DNA of 64,000 nucleotides from Owenia fusiformis. Its lineage: Eukaryota > Annelida > Polychaeta > Sabellida > Oweniidae. Shown here piece after piece: positions 50,101-59,012 of this stretch. A program made the translations under genes and the position numbers. The number at the start of each line of letters is the position of its first letter. Positions within the stretch are counted from its first letter, which is position 1. The notes below the pieces were generated by a model. That model was given only the letters and a program-made list of their open reading frames with translations. It was not told the origin of the DNA and did not search any database. The stretch lies in contig CAIIXF020000010.1 in NCBI GenBank assembly GCA_903813345.2, forward strand, positions 28,108,425 through 28,172,424, given 5' to 3'.

Positions 50101-53100
50101 CTTCCAGGCATATCCCATACCTAGGATGTGCTATTACAGCACTGAAATTCTAGTTAGTTTCCAATAAGGCTACGGACCATCCAACATTAGTTGATGGATG
50201 AAGGAAGCTTCCTGCTACGAAGTTAATTCAATTATTCAAATCCAATAGCACGACTATCAACAGTAATGGCGAAATATTCATCTAATTTACTTAATCCCCA
50301 AGTTATAGATCATTCCTTGGTAATCTCTTGGTAATAAATCACCCTATATTTATTAACAATTCACTGTCCATTTCCAGGAAACAATATATATGGCATAAAT
50401 TCTCAAAGGAGGTGCTTACCATGTACCAGGGGAACAAGCCCATGTGACTACATCAACCAATCAAATTTAGGGCATACAAAGGAACAAATCCTTTGGTGTT
50501 GGAGATGATATACAGCTTAGTCATGCTTTCTGAAACTGCATGCTCATCATCATAGTACAATCTTCTAATACTTAGGGTCTAGGGACTTATCCCCTTATAT
50601 GGGTGCCTAACCATCATAAACAAGCTGGGATTCACCTATGTGAGATAGGTCATACTAATGAGGTAATAAATCAGAGAAAATCCAGACAATTAGTGTTGAG
50701 ATAACATAGAAGTCAATTCCATGCATAGAAATGTCCACTAAATTGAATTTACACAGTGCCCTTGTAATAGATCTAAGTGTCCCCAGTGGCCAGTGTCCGT
50801 GGGACAGCCAACCCTAGGGATGCTTGTCCGTCGGACAGTTAACTCCAGGTTTTAAGTGTCCCCCTTGAAGTTTTGAATGTCCCCTTGGGGACACTTAAAA
50901 CCAGCATCATTCGAAAGCTAGTTTTTAATGCCCCCCCCCCTTTATTTATGTATTAACTAATAATGCGTTTTATCATTAATAAATCATCGAGCACTACTCT
51001 GTCACGTTAAATATAGACCAAATATAACACAATTCACAAAATGTAAGTATATTATTGCTTTTATTTGCATAGACATCAAGTGAGCCTACATTAACCGTAA
51101 TGACTCTGCATCACTGTCCTCTACTACTAATGAACATAGGTCACATTTTATTGCGTATATGTACTCCTAAATACAAGGGTCGTTCGAATAGTTTTGATGA
51201 TCTTAAAAAATGTTTGGTCAATTTGAAGCAAGTTGAAATTTAGTCTTGAAAAGTTTCGAAATTTGACCTTTTTTCAGTTTTTGATGTCTAATATCTCAAA
51301 ACTGTCGCACAATTTTAATGGATAGTCAATAGCTTATATGTGTAAAACCTTTAGTGGAATATATATTCTGTCTTTCATCAAAAAATATTGATTTGTAATC
51401 ATCAACTTTGATAAACTAAGAAAACACAGTTTGTGATTTAGTTTGATGACCTTAACATTTGACCTTGCAAAGGAGTGGTATCGATATGATGAACTTTTTG
51501 AAAACGCGTTTCTCTTAAACCAGTCATCAAAACATTCTGAAAATTTTACACATCGTCCATTTAATGGTCATATTTTGGATGGTAACATTACAATTTGAAT
51601 TATATATATGGACTTTTCTCTATATTGTTTTAGAAAAACACATCAGACACTTTTTTCGTTCTTGGTATCATATATTCGGAATGAAATGAAATATCTATCC
51701 GAACCTCATTGGAACAAAACGACATATAAACACAACGTGTTTAGCTCTCTCAATATTGCAATTGTACAAAGGAAAGTTTGGTTGATTTTAAATAAGTATC
51801 TTGTTAATGAAATGAAAGGTTTATCTTAATTTTTATCTATTTTAGGGGTTTTGTTTTTGGATACTTTTTGTTAAATCAACCCAAATTTTCTTTGTATAAC
51901 TATAATATTGAGAGGTATAAGAAAATGTTGTTTATGCTATTTTGTTCCAACAAGGTTCGGAAAGACATTTTATTTCATTCTCAAGAATTCGTAAAAAGGA
52001 ACAAAAAAACAATTACATAAAAAAAATGTTAACAAAAACAGTTATATAAAATATATATACATTATTTTTGCATTAAATTGTTGCCAATCAGTCAACATTA
52101 CATAAAGGACCGTGTTTTTTACAGAATGTTTCCTATAAATGGTTTAAGAGAAAAACATTGTTGAATTCAGTTCACCATATCGATACTTATCCTTTGACTT
52201 TCTTAGACATCAGTGGGTCTTTTTGTGATTAAATAAACCTAAATTTGAACCCAGAAGGTCAAAAGAAAGATCAGATTTGAGTTCCCGGGGACTTGTAGAT
52301 GATTTTTAAAAATAAATTAGTCAATTTGAAGCAATATGACCAATTTTTTTACGTCAATTATCTCAAAAACGGTAAAAATTTAACGCAAACATATAGTAAG
52401 CAATTTGTAGAGAATGCTTATCTAGTTACATTTTAATTCATTGCAAGAAATAATCATGAAATATTAAGACAAAATCTGAGAAACTTAAAAAAACTCTGAT
52501 TTGACCTAGATTTGGCCTTTGACCTTGACCTAGATAAAAATTCCCTCCCTGCCAAGTGCAGCTCAGGTCCTTAGTAGAAGCATATAAGAGTTATCTCAGA
52601 CCTAGCTAGAAGTAGGAGAAAAGTGGTTAGGAGGAATGAATAAAAAAATAAATAAAGAATATCTATAAAAACTGGTGGTATCCTTTGAAAATGAAAAAAA
52701 TGGGCACCAATAATAATAGGCTACAATATGGAATATTACAATCTATTGAAACAATATAACATACGATACAATATAAACGGTGCAGACGGTTAATATATTT
52801 ACACATGATATATCAATGCAGGATTCGAACCTGGAACCTAATAAATACAAACACAATTAATACACATTATGCCAACGCTTATACCGTTACGCCACAGTGG
52901 GAGAGATGCCGATATCCGATTTCGACTACACTATAACTCGGATCCTAGTAACTAAAAGTATTAAATCCTATCAACGGGGGACATCACAATCTGTTACTGG
53001 TGTGACAGATCTGAGAGTCTCCCCAGTTATAAATGTCTCCCCATTTTACCCTTGTTAATATAGGAAATAAAACCTGGTTTTCAATGTCCTCCAATGGACA

Positions 53101-56100
53101 GCCAACCCTAGGGATCGGGGTCCTACGGACCCCGATCCCTAGGGTTGGCTGTCCCACGGACACTGACCACCGGGGGACACTTAAATCTGTCACACCCTGT
53201 TCAAACCATGCAATTTCCTTAATAGTCTAATTTTTATTCTTTACAAAGAGTTCCATCAAGTCAGAATCATGGTATTCACCGGCTTCTCCCACAGGAGACA
53301 ATGGGACATTATATATTTCATGCTTTAAGCACATGGAAATATAAGGGGAAGTATCCCTGTGCAAAACCATCTTGATATCCCATGGTATTCTATATAACTG
53401 AGAGTTATCCCTGTGCAAAACCATGTTGATATCCCATGGTATTCTATTTAACTGAGAGTTATCCGCGTGTAAAACCATTTTGATCTAATATGGTATTCTA
53501 TATAACTGAGAGTTATCCCTGTGCAAGACCATGTTGAAGCACTATTAGTCTAAATGGTATTCTCCATGACTAAAAGAATGCACTGGTATAACATTATGGT
53601 GTAAGACTGCATGGATCTCAATCAGAGATACTTGTGGTGAAATTCATGGAATATTTGAGGCACTGCTTAATGTTATATAAGATGTTTCCCTTTCCCTCTT
53701 GTTGTGATTATTAGATTAACAGGTTCAAAACATCTTCAGATGCACAGCAGAGACCAAAAGGCGATTACAAATGTACTAAGAGATCGCCCCAAGCAAAATG
53801 TCATAATGAAAAATACTCAATAGATCTCAGAATGAAAAAAGTGTTTTGTGAGGAATCTAGTAAATAGACAAGTTCCGTTCTTCAAATTTATAGAAACGTT
53901 AAAATAAGACAATTCATACTCGAGAAAAATCTTAATAAGCATGTTGACCCAAACTAAATTACTTTTTTGGACTTTGGGGAATTTACCAATTTACCAAGTG
54001 CACCTTCTTGATAGTTAGTGCGTATGATATTGATCATGGATTCTTCAAGAAAAGATGAATTGTAGAGAAATAACAGCGAGGAACTGAAATAAGGCTTTGT
54101 GACTTTGCATTTAATTTGTTTAATATTTATTACAATGTCAATGGACAAAAACTGAATTCGTCTTGATTAAACTTTAAGAAGAGCTATATAGCAGATAAGT
54201 GTTTTTGAGTGAGATATTTATGCTCTCATAACTGAAAATACAGCAGTGCTTATGAAACGGGTCATGGTGAACATGACATTGCACATGGAAATCTAGGGAA
54301 AAGGGCAATTTTTGGCCCTACTAGAAATATTCCATTTTCATATCAGGCCATTTCTCTGTAGATCTGAATGAAATGTCTAATTTTGTGATATTTCTATATA
54401 ATTTAAAGTGTTAACTTCATGTCTGTTTCCTTTATTCCTTTCTGATTCCTCTATTTTTCACTGTATTTTGTACTTTAAATTAAGCTATGCGGCATTTGAA
54501 ATGCATTATTCAGGTTTATGCACTTGGAATCCCCCTAGATACCAGGTAATTCAACATGTGGAAATACTCACAAGGTGAAATCATATGAAAAATTGGTTAG
54601 GTTAGTCTGATTAGGAACATATTTAGAGTAAGGTATAAACCTGATAAATCCCCCCCCCCTCCCCCCTGCGAACATTTTACTTGTTTTAGGCCTTTAAATT
54701 TAGAGAACAAGGCTTTCTGAATTTGGGCCACAAATTTCATGTGTAACTGTAGGAATGGGGTTTCACTCCTGCTTATATGCACCCTAATGTGTTCCAAAGG
54801 CTCATAAAAAGTATGAAGCAATCTTAATTGTTACAATGTTATTTAGGAGGAATTTAGGTTTAAGAATACCATGACATTTCAGATGGAAAGATAGATTTAT
54901 ATGACTAAGAAATACACTATTCCAATTTCCTTCTTCTTTCAAGTCAGTCTGAGCTCAGGCTAAGGATGTTAATACTATAAATTATACAAGTACTGAACAA
55001 ATATTTTCTTATTTTGAGACGTGGAATGTTTGTCTGGATTATTTCCTATAAATCCTGTATTTTTAAATCAAAGTGAAAGAATGGAGATGAGGTAGACAAC
55101 TAGAGTGATTTGGGTTAACTAGGGTGATTGTGGGTAACTAGGGTGATTGTAGGTAACTAGGGTGATTCTTGGTAAGGAAAGTGACTGTGGGTAACTATGA
55201 TGATTTGGGTATCAAGGATGATAGTGGGTAACTAGGGTGATTGTGGGTAACTATGGTGACAGTTAGTAACGTAACTAGGATGATGTTATGACTGGGATGA
55301 AAATGAAAGACAAGAAGATGAGGAAAATGACTATGAAGGTTAAATGGCTCATCATGTTGACCCAAGAGAAAAAAGTGACATTGTTAATACATAGTTTGGT
55401 TAAATATAAACTATTTCGCTAAAATATGTCAAATTGCTATAAACTACACAAAGATGTCACCACTGTTTCTTACTCACCAATGATTTTGATTTGCTGCCAC
55501 AAGAATGTTTGTCCATCGCACTGGAGTGCCATACGATTTTCTACAAAATAAACATACAATAACAATTAAAATCATAATAATTATAATTCACATATGCAAA
55601 CCAATCATACATTTTCAGGATTTATTTACAAATATTATCACATAGATTTTATCAAAAATGTCGGAGTATAGACTGAACCTAGGTGCATTTAGCTACCTCT
55701 AAAAGGAAGGAAAATGACTGTCTGCATATGTCTTAATAATGGACTTTCATGATATCAGCAAAGATGTATGACTTCCTCAACTGGCAGGAAAGAATATGTC
55801 CAGCATGTAATTGACTGGAAAATTATCCCTGGTTGGCTATTATGAATATGGACTTTCAGTTGAAATTAATCTTGAAGTAAAACATCAAAATAATTGTATA
55901 GTTATACAAGGACCCTTCAGAAAGTGAATACAAGTCTGCAAAACTGACATTTTTGAAATGATAAGCATGTATATATGGTCTGTCAAATTAATGAAATACA
56001 TGTTCTCATAATGACCCAGTATTAAATTGGCTAAATCACAAGCAGAATGGCATGAAATCTGGACAAGCCACCATGAAAAACCAACATAATCGCTCCAGAG

Positions 56101-59012
56101 GAAAAGGAACAGACTACATACAGCTAAATATTTCAAAAATGAATGGTGCATAAGATGAAAAGGAGGAAATCTCCCTGAGAGTCTAGAATTACTATCTTGA
56201 CTGATGGTTCAGTATATAGATTTACATGTAGATCAATACTGGGCCTGTGGATAAAATTTCATAAAAGTCAATCTTTAAATTGATTAAAAAATGGAAAAAT
56301 GTGAAATACCAAGGAATTATATGAACATGCAAGGAGAGATAACACATTAAATTGTAAAGATAAACCAGAAAATGAATTTCTCATTTTTAAAAGAGAAACG
56401 AAGCACTGATGATGTGACACTTTAAGTTCTGGTTTTGTCTTTGATATTGATAATGTGTCATCTCTGGCTCTAAACTCAATGTTGGTCATTGATGCTTTTC
56501 ACAGCGCTTTCTCTATCAAATATCAGTAAAACATTAAACCTTATAGCCTTGATTCACATTTTAGGATATGCACTTCTCATGTAATACCAACCAGCATTTC
56601 CTACTAATTGACAATTTCCACATGTTATGTGACACAAAAAGACCAAAGTGACAAATTACCCAGTAGCAACAAATCTAAACCTAGATCATCCCCCTCTCCA
56701 ACAGGTCTAATATTCTAATATTCTTCAAATGATGTATCAATGTTACTCTAATCTTGTAGAAACAGTTTGATCCAAGCCCTGAAGATATACCATAGATGCC
56801 AAAATGTCATACACGATTACACCAGAACATGAAATCCCTCACATAGAATACCAAAAACAGAATATTATTATGAAAGAAGAGAATAATCTAAAAGCTTCAT
56901 AGAGCAATTGCATCTTCAGGGAGGTATTTCTTATTCATACAGGAGAATTTCCTTTCTATATACATTGTCAAAATGCTTCTGCCAAATACAAATCTCAATT
57001 TGATGTCAGATGATGTCATTTTGATGTCATTTGTATGGCATGGGTTTCATTAGCAGCAGGAAATTTTTTCTGGTAGTTTTTTCCCAAAATTTGTAAGTTT
57101 CCATCCTAAAATTATCATTTCCAATATGATTTTGCCTGCATGTTTTTCGTTGAATTCATATATTATCAGAAATTCTATTGAGACCCCTAGATATGGGATT
57201 ATGGTATGGTCCTAAGTTGTGGGGATATCCTTTCCAATTTGATGATTTCAGTGCAAGTCCAGTTCATATGGACAATGTTGTCATAGTGATGGACAATGTT
57301 GTCATAGTGCTAGACAAAGTTCTACAAGAAAAAGAGGAGGGAAAGCCCCAGAGTTTAAAGATGACAGACATAATTACCTCTCTTGCTTACCACCTTCGTT
57401 CGTTCGAATTTTCATCGGCTAGTTATCAAATACTACACTTCGATGGGATGTTTTAATTGATATAGGCATATTCCGTACACCTTTCTTTATCTTGATGTGA
57501 AATGAGAAGCTATGATATTGGTTAACACGCCAGAAATGATCATAATATTATTCGAAGCGTATTTCGAAAATTTTGAAACCGCCATTGATGACGTCATTTG
57601 TTTGTCGACTTTTGACCAATCAGCGACGATGTCATCTCAATACAGATTTACATTATAAGCGTATGTCATCTTTGAACCCTGGTGTTTCTCCCCCTCTGAC
57701 AAGAAACAAACCAGAACAGAGGGTTCCAGGGCTGACAACATTAGAAAATAATCAATCCTCAAAACATTCCCCCACTGCCATTTTTCACAGAACTCCTCAC
57801 TAATTACACACCCATCCATCACACCTGAGCTTTCTCTATTTATTCAGTGATTAGACTTGTAATTAACTAAATATTAATTAGGGAGCCTTGGAAGTTACTG
57901 CAAAAACAGGTTTCAAATATATACATGTATGCATGACAAAATGCAACATAAGGATAGCACACTGGAAGTGATAAGTTACTTGACATTATCATGGCAAACA
58001 ATCTTTGTCTTTGACACTACCCAACCATGAAGTAAATAAATCCACATTTTGATTGGTCCAGAATTTACTGGTTGCATTTCCATGTGGAAGTATTTATGGA
58101 AATAAAAATGTCATTTGATTTAGGTGATGCTTATAAATATTTGTTCTAAAATAAATAAATAAATATAAATACAAATAAATAAATATAACTGATCCAGGCA
58201 TCTATGAGTCATAGTCCTTTAAATTATCAGATTACATTGATCAGATAAGATCAGCAAGGAGGGATATCTCCCAGGTACCTTGGGGATATATCACATGACC
58301 TGAATTGACCAATCAGAGTGAGTTATCACAGAAACTAGACATCTGGAGTGAAACTACCTTGGAGAGGAAATCCCATACAGTAAAAAAAGCAGCAAAAACA
58401 GTGAAGCTAGAAAAAGTCAATTCAATTTAAACCATATTTGAAAAACAACCCAGTACAAATGTGTTATACACTTTATTTGGTTTAGCAAATTTTGTAGAGC
58501 CGCCTGATCAATGGGTAACCCCAGAATAATGTTAATTACCACAAGTCACTGTTTACTAACTAATTACCAGTAATTATTGGTAAGTTATCTGTTGTCTCTG
58601 ATTGTGGTACAGATTAGATAATGATAATAATGATAATGACATAACTGGATTAGAAAGAAAGGAAAATGATATAACAACATTTCAGCTTGAAAATGTTACA
58701 GACATTAATGGGTCTTCAGAATCTCCTATTACTATGGCACACAAAATACAACTAGACTAACTAAATGTTATATTATCTCGTGGTGGACACAATACTTAGC
58801 ATTGCTTTGGTATGGTTTGGGGGCTTTGAATTTTTGTGTAACATGCAAACTTAATACTTAATGAATCAACCAAAAACAACCATTTGAAGGCTTTTCTTTG
58901 TACAAAACTAAAACATAGTGAAGAAGGGTACGAAAGGGTGGTGGGAAAATATCTAAAAGAACTTACCCTATTCTCTCTGAGACTTGTCAAGGAGATATTA
59001 TGAACAGCATTC
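22765..59012 (-). CDS. Transmembrane semaphorin (class 1/6 architecture), 3' fifteen exons; 5' end not in window
   Basis: Minus-strand exons in transcript order: 59012-58967, 55540-55478, 46259-46149, 45888-45798, 39645-39541, 35169-35081, 32201-32057, 31817-31576, 31356-31238, 28561-28461, 28253-28040, 27609-27473, 26918-26811, 25549-25457 and 23138-22765. All phases agree and give 678 residues ending in a stop. Hallmarks include [71 protein letters not shown] and the PSI motif [12 protein letters not shown] Pro/Thr-rich stalk, one TM segment and an ~80-residue tail follow. There is no Ig or thrombospondin domain, which separates it from classes 2-5 and 7. Semaphorins of this type are plexin ligands (and receptors) in axon guidance and cell migration. 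The signal peptide and first sema strands lie upstream, presumably beyond 64000. Confidence 0.92.
24703..24892. promoter_or_regulatory. Cluster of RFX X-box-like motifs in the last semaphorin intron
   Basis: The X-box consensus GTNRCC-N(0-3)-RGYAAC is met exactly at 24704-24717 (GTAACCATAGCAAC) and 24879-24892 (GTTACCATAGCAAC). One mismatch each occurs at 24767-24780 (GTTACCATAGCAAT) and 24789-24802 (GTATCCATAGCAAC). All four are in the same orientation within 190 bp. They could be regulatory, or units of a decayed tandem repeat. Confidence 0.35.
25457..25549 (-). CDS. Semaphorin exon: Pro-rich stalk
   Basis: 93 nt, phase 1 in and out, also a symmetric cassette. Acceptor cttctttag, donor GTAAGA. 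Encodes low-complexity linker ([20 protein letters not shown]). Confidence 0.78.
26811..26918 (-). CDS. Semaphorin exon: stalk with [10 protein letters not shown]
   Basis: 108 nt, phase 1 in and out, so it can be skipped without frameshift. Donor is the less usual GTTAGT. Encodes Pro/Thr-rich extracellular linker with four closely spaced cysteines ([10 protein letters not shown]). Confidence 0.8.
27473..27609 (-). CDS. Semaphorin exon: PSI domain ([11 protein letters not shown])
   Basis: 137 nt, phase 2 in, phase 1 out, donor GTAACT. The plexin-semaphorin-integrin cysteine knot motif CxxxxDPYCxWxxxxC is intact. Confidence 0.93.
28040..28253 (-). CDS. Semaphorin exon: end of sema domain ([11 protein letters not shown] ... 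CHLRKTC)
   Basis: 214 nt, phase 1 in, phase 2 out, donor GTATGT. Covers the last propeller blade ([16 protein letters not shown]) and runs into the first cysteines of the PSI module. Confidence 0.92.
28461..28561 (-). CDS. Semaphorin exon ([10 protein letters not shown] ... YDVMFVGT)
   Basis: 101 nt, phase 2 in, phase 1 out, acceptor ccttcag, donor GTAAAT. Matches the YDVLFIGTDxG strand of blade 6. Confidence 0.92.
30122..30133 (-). other. Candidate 12-nt microexon in the semaphorin gene
   Basis: On the minus strand, ttctttaaatgcaatcag is followed by GTGTGGACACAG and then GTAAGC. Insertion between the exons ending at 31238 and starting at 28561 keeps the frame and would replace Leu-Ser by Leu-Cys-Gly-His-Arg-Ser. 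The family does not require it, so it would be an alternative cassette or a chance match. Confidence 0.25.
31238..31356 (-). CDS. Semaphorin exon ([10 protein letters not shown] ... [11 protein letters not shown])
   Basis: 119 nt ending in phase 2. The donor must be GTGTAA immediately after ...AAGTTTT. The stronger-looking GTAAGT two bases further would put the next exon out of frame. Only the first choice gives the [14 protein letters not shown] join expected for the family. Confidence 0.85.
31576..31817 (-). CDS. Semaphorin exon (QSTSEPG ... VYAVFSTP-type ... HPAK)
   Basis: 242 nt, phase 1 in, phase 0 out, donor GTAAAT. Includes [20 protein letters not shown], typical of blade 4-5 of the propeller. 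Confidence 0.93.
32057..32201 (-). CDS. Semaphorin exon ([16 protein letters not shown] ... FFFDEI)
   Basis: 145 nt, phase 0 in, phase 1 out, donor GTAAGA. Contains [13 protein letters not shown] and the [21 protein letters not shown] stretch, the best-conserved part of invertebrate class 1 semaphorins. Confidence 0.93.
35081..35169 (-). CDS. Semaphorin exon ([20 protein letters not shown])
   Basis: 89 nt, phase 1 in, phase 0 out, donor GTATGT. It carries the signature YFFFRE and ends ...NCGK. Confidence 0.92.
35562..35735 (-). repeat. Intronic dispersed repeat family, copy 1 (minus orientation)
   Basis: Reverse complement carries the family's core blocks: aaaatgtaaaatacagtgaa, then gacactctaagttg, atcagacacttcattcaaat and tttagagagaaattgag. 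No TIR, poly(A) tail or polymerase III boxes are evident. Confidence 0.6.
37116..37397. mobile_element. Small DNA element with CAGGGGCGTAGCCAG end and GTCTA flanks
   Basis: The left end is caggggcgtagccagc and the right end ccatggctatgcctatg (imperfect inverted repeat), enclosing mirrored poly-G/poly-C tracts with tgcgatc(g/a)cc. GTCTA flanks both sides (37111-37115 and 37398-37402). The CAGGGGCG terminus recalls hAT-type non-autonomous elements. Confidence 0.45.
39541..39645 (-). CDS. Semaphorin exon ([12 protein letters not shown] ... [12 protein letters not shown])
   Basis: 105 nt, phase 1 in and out, donor GTAAGT. It matches the LYSGTVADF and LRTEQYDSKWLN-type blades of the sema beta-propeller. 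Confidence 0.92.
40875..41060 (+). repeat. Intronic dispersed repeat family, copy 2
   Basis: Diverged member with aagaaaattggatacttcat, tcgaagtttcagagacattg and agagaaatgggcatgacc. Confidence 0.5.
43220..43395 (+). repeat. Intronic dispersed repeat family, copy 3
   Basis: Well-preserved member: ttttgaaatgtaaaatact, actctaaattgtatgaaaat, aaaatcagacacttcattc, attttagagagaaatggag and agcagacgg. Confidence 0.6.
43843..44010 (+). repeat. Intronic dispersed repeat family, copy 4
   Basis: gttttaaaatgtaaaacaga at the left, gatacagtccattcaaatct and ttaagagagttgtg at the right. More diverged than copies 3 and 5. Confidence 0.5.
44332..44440. repeat. Degenerate ~23-bp tandem repeat rich in TGATCA
   Basis: Units resemble ccctgatcagaaaattgatc with drift (cctgatcagaagatggatcg, cctctgatccaaagatgaat and so on), four to five copies. 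Confidence 0.6.
44690..44855 (+). repeat. Intronic dispersed repeat family, copy 5
   Basis: aagaaatccaagaaaatcag, cactttattcaatttttaga and gagaaacaagtgaaatgag match copy 3 closely. Confidence 0.6.
45798..45888 (-). CDS. Semaphorin exon ([18 protein letters not shown])
   Basis: 91 nt ending in phase 1, donor GTAAGT. It holds the CP(Y/F)DP motif and an Asn-linked sequon (NNT). Confidence 0.92.
46149..46259 (-). CDS. Semaphorin exon ([10 protein letters not shown] ... [10 protein letters not shown])
   Basis: 111 nt, phase 0 at both ends. Acceptor tattttag, donor GTATGT. It contains the strongly conserved CxN(Y/F)IRVL and CGTNA(F/Y)xPxC motifs with disulfide-forming cysteines. Confidence 0.92.
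46702..47127. mobile_element. MITE with perfect 13-bp TIR TAGATGCGAGTAG, copy B
   Basis: Left end TAGATGCGAGTAG (46702-46714) and right end CTACTCGCATCTA (47115-47127) are perfect inverses. If the outermost TA is the target duplication, the element is GATGCGAGTAG-bounded like Tc1/mariner-derived MITEs. The interior matches 11944-12394 (for example aattcagtcaa, acatgtaaaagtacatcta, ccgaacgagccacctggtgg). Confidence 0.75.
48869..48888. repeat. (TA)n microsatellite
   Basis: About ten uninterrupted AT dinucleotides in a semaphorin intron. Confidence 0.9.
52818..52902 (-). repeat. tRNA-derived SINE head or tRNA pseudogene inside the 2.4-kb element
   Basis: On the minus strand, an A box TGGCGTAACGG (52894-52884) and B box GGTTCGAATCC (52831-52821) are spaced as in a tRNA gene with an enlarged variable region. 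The cloverleaf cannot be closed convincingly, so a SINE or tRNA relic is more likely than a functional tRNA. Confidence 0.55.
53096..53154. repeat. Perfect 28-bp palindrome with 3-nt loop
   Basis: Arms 53096-53123 and 53127-53154 (outer part ggacagccaaccctaggg, inner part atcggggtcc) are exact inverses around tac. The outer 18 bp are also the inner part of the 2.4-kb element's terminal repeat, so a terminus appears to be inverted next to itself. Confidence 0.9.
53352..53540. repeat. 54-bp tandem repeat, about 3.5 units
   Basis: The motif tatccctgtgcaaaaccat starts at 53352, 53406, 53460 and 53514, exactly 54 bp apart. Because 54 is a multiple of three, the minus strand shows an 18-residue peptide repeat ([17 protein letters not shown]), which I treat as incidental. 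Confidence 0.85.
54350..54490 (-). repeat. Intronic dispersed repeat family, copy 6 (minus orientation)
   Basis: Read on the minus strand it contains taaagtacaaaatacagtga, gttaacactttaaattatat and ttagacatttcattcagat, parallel to copies 1 and 3. Weaker possible members lie at about 56280-56420 and 59650-59790. Confidence 0.5.
55097..55270. repeat. Degenerate 19-bp minisatellite (aactagggtgattgtgggt)
   Basis: About nine units with increasing drift (gtgattgtaggt, gtgacagttagt) ending 200 bp before a semaphorin exon. Confidence 0.75.
55478..55540 (-). CDS. Semaphorin exon ([19 protein letters not shown])
   Basis: 63 nt, phase 0 at both ends. Acceptor ttttgtag, donor GTGAGT. It corresponds to the I.W.....C..KGKS stretch of the first sema blade. 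Confidence 0.88.
58149..58188. repeat. (AAAT)n-type microsatellite
   Basis: Interrupted ataaataaataaatataaat run in a semaphorin intron. Confidence 0.8.
58967..59012 (-). CDS. Semaphorin exon: sema start ([15 protein letters not shown])
   Basis: 46 nt. Acceptor attttcag, donor GTAAGT. The first base completes the Arg codon of the family motif GARN, so the preceding exon must end in phase 2 (…AG|G). That exon was not found. Confidence 0.85.

Larger units (their letters stand above)
50774..53183. mobile_element. 2.4-kb TIR element in the semaphorin intron
   Basis: The left 47 bp (taagtgtccccagtggccag through ccaaccctaggga) and right 48 bp are inverse with only a few differences (taagtgtcccccggtggtca on the other strand). 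Just inside the left end is a second inverted pair, ggttttaagtgtcccc against ggggacacttaaaacc (50852-50903). Inside the right end is a perfect 28-bp palindrome. The interior (51150-52560) has no transposase; the open frame at 51608-51829 is not a recognised protein. A clear target duplication was not found. Confidence 0.7.

Noticed and set aside
53227-53478. 83-codon minus-strand frame with an 18-residue repeat
   Set aside because: Explained by the 54-bp tandem repeat, whose period happens to be a multiple of three.
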